A stretch of 17,325 nt of DNA from an uncultured delta proteobacterium (GTDB taxonomy: Bacteria; Myxococcota_A; Polyangia; Polyangiales; Polyangiaceae). The notes under the pieces are model-generated. The model searched no databases. It was given only the letters and a program-made list of their open reading frames with translations, and was not told the DNA's origin. Below are positions 1 to 6,703 of this stretch, piece after piece; the first letter of the stretch is position 1, and the number at the start of each line of letters is the position of its first letter. The position numbers and the translations under genes were made by a program. The DNA lies in assembly GCA_903858055.1 (NCBI GenBank), contig CAIOHM010000477.1:1-17325 (forward strand), written 5' to 3'.

Positions 1-98
1 ACGCGCAGCGCTTCGTCGCGACGCACCACGGGCGCCGCGGCGCTCGTCGTGGCGGGCGCAGCCTTGGCGCGTGCCTTGGTCTTCGTGTCGTCGGTCAT
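1..98 (-). CDS. Partial CDS, N-terminus only, unknown product
   Basis: An ATG at 96-98 on the minus strand opens a frame that stays open to the window edge, giving 32 residues that begin MTDDTKTKARAKAAPATTSA. Its start overlaps the stop codon of the upstream quinone oxidoreductase in an ATGA arrangement, which suggests translational coupling and the same mRNA. The visible part is a Lys/Ala/Thr-rich, probably disordered leader with no signal peptide; nothing in it identifies a family. The overlap is the main support for it being a real gene. Confidence 0.55.
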   Translation of the reverse strand, partial: MTDDTKTKARAKAAPATTSAAAPVVRRDEALR

Positions 99-1111
99 GC
101 TTGCCCGAGAGTCTCCCGTACGAATGCCTCCGGCGCCACATCGATCGCCACGCGGCCGACCATGCCACCCGCCACCACGCGGCGGTGGGCCTCCGCGACG
201 CGCTCGAGCGGGTAGCGCGCCGCGATCACGGGCTCGAGGGCCCGAAACCCAACGGCGCTCGCGAGCGCGAAGGCGGCCTCGCTCGCGGCAACCTTCTCGT
301 CGAGGCTTCGCGCGCGCAGCACGGTGCCCTGCAAACGCGCACGCTTTCGCATGAGCATGCTCAGGTCGACGTTTGCCTTCGGGTGGTCGAGCGTACCGAC
401 GACGACGATCGCACCCTCGAGCGCGAGCGCCGCAAGATCGCCCGCGATGTACGGTGCCCCCACGAGCTCGAGCACGGTGTCGACGCGACCCGCGAGCCCC
501 GCGGACTGCACCGCCGCCTCTAGGCCCTCCGCCCCGATGACGAGCACGTGGTCGGCCCCGATCGCGCGGAGCGCCTCCGCGGTCTCCGCGCGCCGCGTCG
601 TTGCCCAAACCTCGGCACCGATCGCGCGCGCGATGCGCACGGCCATCGTGCCAATGCCGCTCGTGGCGGCGTGCACGAGCACACGCTTGCCCGACGCGAG
701 ACCGCCTCGCGTGACGAGGGCATCGTGCGCCGTGACGAGCGCTTCGGGGATCGCGCCGGCAAGCGCGAGGTCGAGCTCCGGCGGCACGATCGCACACACG
801 CGCTCGTCGACCCGCACGCTCTCCGCGTAGCTGCCGCCGCCCACGATCGCCATCACGCGGTCGCCGACGCGGAGCCGCTCGCACCCAGGGCCGCACGCTT
901 CGACGATCCCCGCGAACTCGAGACCCGGCACGTCTGCAGGCGCACCGGGCGGCGCGGGGTAGCGGCCGAGGCTCTGGAGCAGGTCGGCGCGGTTCACGGC
1001 CGTGGTGACGACCCGCACGCAAACCTCACGGTCGCTTGGCTCGGGACGAGGAGCCTCGACGAGCGCGAGGCCGTCGGGGCCCGTGAATGCCTGAATCGAA
1101 ATCGCCCGCAT
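95..1111 (-). CDS. NAD(P)H quinone oxidoreductase, PIG3-type (zinc-free MDR family)
   Basis: This 338-residue protein is a full-length medium-chain dehydrogenase/reductase of the quinone oxidoreductase (PIG3/QOR) branch, expected to reduce quinones or similar carbonyls with NADPH in the cytosol. The N-terminal GroES-like domain has the family run NRADLLQSLGRYPAPPGAP (about residues 40-58), followed by PGLEFAGIVEACGPG. The Rossmann nucleotide-binding segment is VLVHAATSGIGTMAVRIARA (about 145-164). No catalytic zinc-binding Cys/His set or structural-zinc Cys cluster is visible, in line with QOR rather than alcohol dehydrogenase. The ATG at 1111 is preceded by AAGGGA, a reasonable ribosome site. 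The stop overlaps the next gene's start (ATGA). The gene diverges from a GGDEF gene across 52 bases. The family is clear; the physiological substrate is not. Confidence 0.92.
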   Translation of the reverse strand: MRAISIQAFTGPDGLALVEAPRPEPSDREVCVRVVTTAVNRADLLQSLGRYPAPPGAPADVPGLEFAGIVEACGPGCERLRVGDRVMAIVGGGSYAESVRVDERVCAIVPPELDLALAGAIPEALVTAHDALVTRGGLASGKRVLVHAATSGIGTMAVRIARAIGAEVWATTRRAETAEALRAIGADHVLVIGAEGLEAAVQSAGLAGRVDTVLELVGAPYIAGDLAALALEGAIVVVGTLDHPKANVDLSMLMRKRARLQGTVLRARSLDEKVAASEAAFALASAVGFRALEPVIAARYPLERVAEAHRRVVAGGMVGRVAIDVAPEAFVRETLGQA

Positions 1112-1163
1112 GCGATCCCTTTAGCACCGCCTCGCCGGCGAACGGGACTAGGGTCCACGGGCG
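1112..1163. promoter_or_regulatory. Short divergent intergenic region, inferred promoters
   Basis: These 52 bases separate two divergently transcribed genes, so both need transcription starts here or within the neighbouring coding ends. I see the AAGGGA ribosome site of the minus-strand gene next to 1111, but no convincing -35/-10 pair on either strand. The promoter role is inferred from gene orientation only. Confidence 0.3.
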
Positions 1164-2318
1164 ATGTTCGGCTGGTTCAAGAACAAGGGCGAAGAAGACG
1201 AGAGCCGCGCGCTCGCGAAGGTCGAGGAGGCGGAGCCCGACGCTCCCCGCGACGACTACGAGACCGCCCTCGAGACCGTCGGCTCGATGCTGCGCTCGAT
1301 CGCGCGATCGGCGTTCACGATCGAGGACGACACCGCGGACGACATCCAGCGCCGCTTCGAGGACTGGGCGCAGCACATCCTCATTCAGACGCCGCCGCCC
1401 GACCGCACGCTCGAAGACGGCGACGAGAACCGGTCGTTTCCGCGCGACTGGCTCGCCTTGCGCCGCATCGTCCAAGACCATCGGCGACGCGAGCACGATT
1501 ACGTGGTCGAGACCGTCGGCGGCCTTCGCGGTGCCGTCTGGGCCTTCGTCGACAGCCTCCACCGCGTGATGGGCATGGTCGCCGCGAGCGATCGCCAAGT
1601 GGGCGGAAACCTCGAGCGCCTCAAGGACGTCGCGCGCGGCGGGAGCCCCGAAATGCTCCGCAGCGAGGTGATGAGCGTCGTCCGCGAGATCGAGACCGTC
1701 ATCGACGAGCGGCAGAAGAAGCAACGATCGCAGACGCGTGACCTCGGCTCGCGCATCCGCAACGTGAGCCACCAGCTGCAAGAGACCCGCTCGCCCGCGA
1801 GCCTCGATCCGATGACTCGCCTCTTCAACAAGAAGGCGCTCGAAGATCACCTCTCGCAGCTCATCGAACTCTCGGACCTCTTCGAACAGCAGGTCTGCGT
1901 CGCGTATTTCGACATCGACGGCATGCGCGGCATCAACGAGGCCTACGGCCAGCCTACCGGCGACCTCTTGCTGCGGAAGCTTGCAGACATGGTCGCGCGC
2001 GCGTTCCCGCAGCGCACCGACTTCGCCGCGCGCTTCGACGGCGACGCGTTCGTCGTCGTGCAAAACGAGACGCCGCTGAAGGACGCGCGCCGCCTCGCCG
2101 AGCGCTTCATGCAGCAGGCGCGCGTGGTCCACGTGAAGCGCGGCGACCGCGAAGTGCACGCGACCTTCTCGGGCGGGCTCGCGCTCCTCGAGCCGGGCGA
2201 GTCGGCGAAGGGGCTCCTCGAGCGCACGGCGCGCGCCGCGAAGCGCGCGTACGACGGCGGCGGAGACCGCGTGCTCGACGCCGGCCCCGCGATCATCGAA
2301 CCCAAAGAAGCAGGCTGA
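1164..2318 (+). CDS. Degenerate GGDEF-domain protein
   Basis: The 384-residue protein has a charged, mostly helical N-terminal half (1-210) that I do not recognise, then a GGDEF (diguanylate cyclase) domain from DPMTRLFN at 215-222 to about 370. The first metal and substrate motif is well kept: DIDGMRGINEAYG with D250, D252 and N258, then TGD. The signature loop is ARFDGDAF, so GGDEF has become DGDAF at 292-296. The first glycine and the glutamate are lost, and the third-position Asp is kept. No RxxD inhibitory site sits at the usual place before the loop. In this family such changes usually abolish cyclic-di-GMP synthesis and leave a binding or scaffold role. There is no signal peptide or membrane segment, so it is probably cytosolic. 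The U32 gene starts 4 bases after its stop, suggesting an operon. Membership is firm; loss of activity is inferred. Confidence 0.85.
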   Translation: MFGWFKNKGEEDESRALAKVEEAEPDAPRDDYETALETVGSMLRSIARSAFTIEDDTADDIQRRFEDWAQHILIQTPPPDRTLEDGDENRSFPRDWLALRRIVQDHRRREHDYVVETVGGLRGAVWAFVDSLHRVMGMVAASDRQVGGNLERLKDVARGGSPEMLRSEVMSVVREIETVIDERQKKQRSQTRDLGSRIRNVSHQLQETRSPASLDPMTRLFNKKALEDHLSQLIELSDLFEQQVCVAYFDIDGMRGINEAYGQPTGDLLLRKLADMVARAFPQRTDFAARFDGDAFVVVQNETPLKDARRLAERFMQQARVVHVKRGDREVHATFSGGLALLEPGESAKGLLERTARAAKRAYDGGGDRVLDAGPAIIEPKEAG

Positions 2319-2322
2319 GCCG

Positions 2323-4818
2323 ATGCCCACGCACGCTGCTCGGGCCCCGGAGGTCCTCGCACCGGCCGGCGATCGCGCCTCACTCGAGGCCGCGGTCAAG
2401 GCTGGCGCCGACGCGGTCTACTTCGGCCTGAAGAGCTGGAGCGCCCGCGCGCGCGCGACGAACTTCGGGGACGACGAGCTCGAGGAGACGCTCGCGTTCC
2501 TCCACCGCCACGGTCGCAAGGGCTACGTCGCGATCAACACGCTCGTCTTCGACGCGGAGCTCCCCGCGGTCGAGGAGGCCATCCGCCGCTGCGCGCGCGC
2601 CGGCGTGGACGCGCTCATCGTGCAAGACCTGGGCGTCGCGCGCCTCGCGAAGGCCATTGCGCCCGCGATGCCGCTTCACGCCTCCACGCAGATGACGTGC
2701 ACGGACGCGTCCTCGGTGGCGCTTGCCGAGGATCTCGGGGCCTCGCGCGTCATCCTCGCGCGCGAGCTCTCGGTGGAAGACGTGACGAGCATCGCGGCCG
2801 CGTCGCGCATCGAGCTCGAGGTGTTCGTGCACGGCGCCCTGTGCATCGCATACTCGGGCCAGTGCCTCACGAGCGAGGCCATCGGCGGACGCAGCGCAAA
2901 CCGCGGCGCCTGCGCGCAAGCGTGCCGTTTGCCGTACGAGCTCGTGGTCGACGGCGAGCTTCGTGCCACGGGAGAGCGCGCGTTCTTGCTCTCGCCCGAG
3001 GACCTCGAGGGGTCGGCGCTCGTGCCCGCCCTCGCGAACGCGGGCATCGTGAGCCTCAAGATCGAGGGGCGCCTCAAGGGCCCGGCGTACGTCGCGGCGA
3101 CGACCCAGCTTTACCGCCAAGCCGTGCGCGCCCTCACCGGCGAAGGCGCGCCGCCGAGCGAGCTCCAGCGTCACGACGCCGTGCAGACGTTCTCGCGCGG
3201 ATCGGGCCCAGGCTTCCTTGCGGGCGTCGATCACCAGCGCCTCGTCGAGGGGCGCGGCTCCGACCACCGCGGGACGCTCGCGGGAACGTTCCTCGGCGTG
3301 CACGAGTGGCGCGGTCGGCGGCTCTTGCGCGTGGAGCTGGCCGCGGCGCTTCGCCGTGGCGACGGCGTTCTCGTCGAGGGCGGGCTCGGGTCTGCCGGTG
3401 AGCTCGGCGGTCGCGTGTGGGCGATCGTCGCGAACGGCATCGAGATCGACGACGGCGTCTCGGGTGCCACGGTGGATCTGTGGCTCGGCCCCGACAAGGG
3501 CATCGGCGATCTCGCCTCCGGCCGGCGTGTCTTCAAGAGCGCGGACCCCACGGTGGAGAAGCGCGTCCTCGCTTCGCTCGAGAGCACGCCCGAGAAACGT
3601 GCACTCCACATGCACCTCGTGGCGCGCGTAGGCGAGGCCCCCGAGCTCCGCGGTGAGACGAGCACCGGGCAATCGCTCGTGGTTCGTGGGAGCGACGCGC
3701 TCGCCGCCTCGCCGAAGGTTGGCGCTGCGCGGGCCACGGCCCAGGAGAAGCTCGCGCGCCTCGGCGATACGCCCTTTTGCGAGGGCCGCCTCACGTTGGA
3801 GGTCGACGACGACGTGTTCCTGCCGCCGAGCCTCGTCAACCGGCTGCGCCGCGAGCTCGTGGAGGGTCTCGTCAGCGGAGCTGCCCGCGCGTGGCCTTGC
3901 ACCGAGGCGAGCGTCGACCACGTGCGCACCAAGCTCGGCGCGCTGCCGCCGAACCCGCCGCAGCCAGGCCTCTTCGTCTTGTGCCGCACGCTCGAGCAAG
4001 CGCGCGCCGCGCGGGAAGCGGGAGCGACCGGCGTGTGGCTCGACTTCCTCGAACTCCAGGGTCTCGGCGCGGCGTTTCGTACGCTCCGCTCCGAGGGTCC
4101 AGGTTTCCTCGGCGTCGCGCCCCCTCGCATTCGAAAGCCCGGGGAAGAGAAGATCGACCGCTACCTCGCGAGCCTCGAGCCCGACGCGCTCCTGGTACGC
4201 GGCCTCGGCGCGCTTCACGAAGGCACCCACGCCCGCGACGGCGTGCTCCGCGTCGGCGACTTCTCCCTCAACGTCGCCAACGAGCTCACGGCCCGCGAGC
4301 TGCTCGCGCGCGGCCTCGCCGCCTTCACGCCGTCGTTCGACCTCGACGCCGAACAGCTCGCGCGGCTCCTCGCGGCGGGCGTCGGCCCCTACGCCGAAGT
4401 CGTCGTGCACCACCCGATGCCGCTCTTCCACATGGAGCATTGCGTGATCGCGAGCGAGCTCTCGACCGGCCGCGACTTCCGCGACTGCGGGCGCCCTTGC
4501 GAGACGCACAAGCTCAGCCTCCGCGATCGCGCGGGCATGGACCACCCGGTCGAGGCCGACGTCGGCTGCCGCAACACGGTGTTCCACGCCGCGAGCCAGT
4601 CGGGCGCAGGCATCGTCGCGAGCGCGAAGCTCAAGGGCGTGAGCCGCTTTCGCATCGAGCTCGTGCGCGAAGACGCCGAGACGACCACGCGCATCGTCAT
4701 GAGCTACCGCGACCTCTTGAGCGGGGCGATCGCTCCCGCCGAGGTGTGGTCACGGCTGCGCACCGAAGGCCACTACGGGGTCGTGCGCGGCTCGCTGCGA
4801 ATTCTCAACGCGACTTGA
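2323..4818 (+). CDS. Large U32-family protein (peptidase U32 / RlhA-like)
   Basis: The 831-residue protein opens with the U32 barrel start EVLAPAGDRASLEAAVKAGA and carries the U32 signature EVFVHGALCIAYSGQCLTS at 166-184. Cysteines 174, 181, 197 and 201 could hold an iron-sulfur cluster, as shown for several U32 proteins. Although called peptidases, characterised members act in RNA modification or ubiquinone hydroxylation; E. coli RlhA, about 650 residues, is needed for hydroxylation of 23S rRNA C2501. This protein is longer and has a second U32-like half. E692-VVVHHPMPLFHMEHC-707 mirrors E166 to C181 with identical spacing and is followed by C722, C726 and C749. The middle third resembles the linker region of long U32 proteins. 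It is cytosolic with no signal peptide. It starts 4 bases after the GGDEF gene and its 3' end overlaps the cytochrome gene tail-to-tail. RNA modification is a family-based inference; the exact target is unknown. Confidence 0.88.
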   Translation: MPTHAARAPEVLAPAGDRASLEAAVKAGADAVYFGLKSWSARARATNFGDDELEETLAFLHRHGRKGYVAINTLVFDAELPAVEEAIRRCARAGVDALIVQDLGVARLAKAIAPAMPLHASTQMTCTDASSVALAEDLGASRVILARELSVEDVTSIAAASRIELEVFVHGALCIAYSGQCLTSEAIGGRSANRGACAQACRLPYELVVDGELRATGERAFLLSPEDLEGSALVPALANAGIVSLKIEGRLKGPAYVAATTQLYRQAVRALTGEGAPPSELQRHDAVQTFSRGSGPGFLAGVDHQRLVEGRGSDHRGTLAGTFLGVHEWRGRRLLRVELAAALRRGDGVLVEGGLGSAGELGGRVWAIVANGIEIDDGVSGATVDLWLGPDKGIGDLASGRRVFKSADPTVEKRVLASLESTPEKRALHMHLVARVGEAPELRGETSTGQSLVVRGSDALAASPKVGAARATAQEKLARLGDTPFCEGRLTLEVDDDVFLPPSLVNRLRRELVEGLVSGAARAWPCTEASVDHVRTKLGALPPNPPQPGLFVLCRTLEQARAAREAGATGVWLDFLELQGLGAAFRTLRSEGPGFLGVAPPRIRKPGEEKIDRYLASLEPDALLVRGLGALHEGTHARDGVLRVGDFSLNVANELTARELLARGLAAFTPSFDLDAEQLARLLAAGVGPYAEVVVHHPMPLFHMEHCVIASELSTGRDFRDCGRPCETHKLSLRDRAGMDHPVEADVGCRNTVFHAASQSGAGIVASAKLKGVSRFRIELVREDAETTTRIVMSYRDLLSGAIAPAEVWSRLRTEGHYGVVRGSLRILNAT

Positions 4819-6334
4819 GGTAGGCGACGAGCGCGCGGCGGTCGGCCTCGGGCAGGTTGCACCCGAACTCGTGGCCCTGCGCGCCAAACACCGGCTCCCG
4901 CGACGAAGGGCGCGGCGCGAGGCAGAAGAGCTGCTCGAGCGAGTCGAGCGCGCCGTTGTGCAGGAAGCGCCCGAGGGCCCAGCTCGCCGACAGACGCGGC
5001 GCCTTGATCCCGTGCGTGACCATGACCTGCCCGACGTTGCCGAGGCCGCAGCACATCTGGCCGTTCTTGTTCGTGTCGCCCCAGTACTTCATGGCCTGCT
5101 CGGTGCCGACCTCGTCGAACGTGAAGAGGCGCTTGCCCATCGCGCCGGGGCCGTCGTGGCACGGCAAGCAGCCGCTCGCATTGAAGACCTCGAGCCCACG
5201 CTGTTGATCGGCGACGGGGGCCGGGGTCGCGCTCTTCGGTGCGCGGAGCGAGGTGAGGTACTCGATCATCGGCATGAGCACGTCGTCGGTGTAACGCGTC
5301 GCCGCGCCGTCCCCGAGGGCGACGAAGCCCTTGAGGAAGAGCAAGAGCGACTTCGTGCCGCCGGTCCAGCCGAGCATCGCGTGAGGCATGCCCGCGGCCG
5401 CTTCACGCGAGGCGGTGGGCACCTCCCACAGGCTCAAGATCTTCGAGACCGTGTGCACCTTGTCGTCGAGTGGCAGCGGCGCCATGAGGAAGTCCATCGT
5501 GCCGCGGCGCCAGCTCGCGTACTGACCCTCTTGCGTCCGATCCAGGTTTTGGACCGAGTTCATCGACGTGAGCAGCGGGAGAAGGCTGCCCGTGAGCTGG
5601 AGCTTGAGCCCGAAGTCGGCGGCGAGCTTCCCGCGGACCGCGGCGGTCTTCGCGAGCGCATCCGGGTGGTGGGCCGCGTCGCTCCACGTCGGTGCGGCGG
5701 ACTGCGGCGCGAGGATCAGGTTGAGGATGTGGCCGCCGTAATCGTAGTCGTGATTCGGCGCGCCGACGGCGTAGCGGCCGTCGGGCAGCTTGCCGAAGTG
5801 GCAGCTCGCGCAGCCGAACGCGACGGTCTCGTTGCCGTTCAGCGGCGCACCCTTGGGCGCTCCGAGGGGGCGGTTCTTGGTCGAGCGCGGGTCGGGGATC
5901 ATGCCGAGCTTCGAGAAGCCGAGGCCGAGCTCATCTGGGAAGCGCCCGGCCATGAAGTCGAAGATCGACGCGGGCACGCCGACGGTCGAGAAGCCGTCGT
6001 CGAAGAACATGCTCTTGCCACACAGCAGGCGCTCGCGGCGGTTCGCGGGGTTAGCCTTCATGCGATCGCACGCGCCGTTGAGTTCGCCGTTCTCGAGCAC
6101 GGCGTTGAGGCTCGCGGAGACGTTCGTGAGGCCTTCGGTGGTGTCGGGCGTCTCGGCGAGCGGGTCGACCAGCACGACGGGGGTGCCTGCGTCCGCCACG
6201 ACCGGCGCCGAGGCATCCACGCCGGAGTCGGTCTCGTTGCCCGCGTTCGCGGCTCCGCCTTCGGACCCGCACGCAAAGGCAAACGCCGCCGCGAGCGCGA
6301 GCGCACCGACCAAGAGCTGACCACGCTTCTTCAT
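4805..6334 (-). CDS. Dihaem c-type cytochrome, putative lipoprotein (CCP/MauG/RoxA-like)
   Basis: I start this at the ATG at 6334, giving 509 residues. It has GGGG upstream and is followed at once by MKKRGQLLVGALALAAAF and a cysteine (AFAC) that fits a lipoprotein signal; upstream in-frame starts would only bury the signal. Two haem motifs are visible, CASCH at 175-179 and CLPCH at 389-393. CGKSMFFDDGFS resembles the LGKxLFFDxxLS motif of bacterial dihaem peroxidases, and APRL...GRFLHNGALDSLEQLF matches their C-terminal region. The roughly 214-residue gap between haem motifs is wider than in classical cytochrome c peroxidase and closer to the RoxA (rubber oxygenase) layout, though the protein is shorter than RoxA. 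It probably acts in the periplasm, attached to a membrane, as a peroxidase or haem oxidase. Its last 14 bases overlap the U32 gene on the other strand. The family level is solid; the substrate is unknown. Confidence 0.85.
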   Translation of the reverse strand: MKKRGQLLVGALALAAAFAFACGSEGGAANAGNETDSGVDASAPVVADAGTPVVLVDPLAETPDTTEGLTNVSASLNAVLENGELNGACDRMKANPANRRERLLCGKSMFFDDGFSTVGVPASIFDFMAGRFPDELGLGFSKLGMIPDPRSTKNRPLGAPKGAPLNGNETVAFGCASCHFGKLPDGRYAVGAPNHDYDYGGHILNLILAPQSAAPTWSDAAHHPDALAKTAAVRGKLAADFGLKLQLTGSLLPLLTSMNSVQNLDRTQEGQYASWRRGTMDFLMAPLPLDDKVHTVSKILSLWEVPTASREAAAGMPHAMLGWTGGTKSLLLFLKGFVALGDGAATRYTDDVLMPMIEYLTSLRAPKSATPAPVADQQRGLEVFNASGCLPCHDGPGAMGKRLFTFDEVGTEQAMKYWGDTNKNGQMCCGLGNVGQVMVTHGIKAPRLSASWALGRFLHNGALDSLEQLFCLAPRPSSREPVFGAQGHEFGCNLPEADRRALVAYLKSR

Positions 6335-6411
6335 GCCGAACCCCATGGCATGGGAGACTAAATGGCCGAATTCACGAAGGGAAGTAACTCTGGCGTACGT
6401 GGGCCGAAAAG

Positions 6412-6449
6412 CGAGGGGCGCCCGGATCTTGCGGTCCGCAGCGCCCTCG
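6412..6449. other. Imperfect hairpin in the divergent intergenic region
   Basis: CGAGGGGCGC (6412-6421) pairs with GCGCCCTCG (6441-6449) over nine base pairs with one bulged G. Inside, CGGA (6423-6426) pairs with TCCG (6435-6438) around an 8-base loop. No T-run follows on either strand, so it is not a typical terminator. It lies 78 bases before the cytochrome start on the minus strand and about 255 bases before the protease start on the plus strand. It could be a leader structure, an operator or chance pairing in GC-rich DNA. Confidence 0.35.
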
Positions 6450-6556
6450 AGACGACAGTGGCCCCGCCACACCGCTCGGCGCTACCGTTGCTCCCTCTCG
6501 GGCCTGGCGGGGTTCACGGGTCACGGTCGGCGGAGCCACCTGTGTCGCTAGCAGCT

Positions 6557-6578
6557 TCCCTTCCCCGCGGAAGGACTT
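6557..6578 (+). terminator. Weak terminator-like hairpin upstream of the metalloprotease gene
   Basis: CCTTCC (6557-6562) pairs perfectly with GGAAGG (6567-6572) around the loop CCGC, followed by ACTTTT. The six-pair stem and four T residues resemble a weak intrinsic terminator reading rightward. No gene ends just upstream on that strand, so it would act as an attenuator in the protease leader if used at all. It may be fortuitous. Confidence 0.25.
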
Positions 6579-6703
6579 TTCACGAGGGCGGTCACGCGCC
6601 GGGGGAACTCAGCCGAAGACCGCGCCCACGAAAGCCTGAAGCGCGGGCGGAACGGCGATGGTTTCGACACGAATGAAGCTCGCCGACGCCCGCGTTCGCG
6701 ACC

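Larger units (their letters stand above)
6335..6703. promoter_or_regulatory. Divergent intergenic region between cytochrome and metalloprotease genes
   Basis: This 369-base stretch has no convincing gene: the short frames in it are arginine-rich and start without ribosome sites. It must carry the promoters of the cytochrome (minus) and the metalloprotease (plus). It holds two hairpins, annotated separately at 6412-6449 and 6557-6572. I could not place a convincing sigma-70 or sigma-54 promoter, and no RNA gene is recognisable. Confidence 0.4.

Noticed and set aside
2380..4587. A 735-codon open frame antisense to the U32 gene
   Set aside because: Its product is Arg/Glu/Ala/His-rich without motifs, and the opposite strand has an unmistakable U32 signature. 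Codon bias at high GC opens such shadow frames.
6335..6472. 46-residue N-terminal extension of the cytochrome
   Set aside because: It lacks a ribosome site and would put about 46 residues in front of a clean lipoprotein signal.
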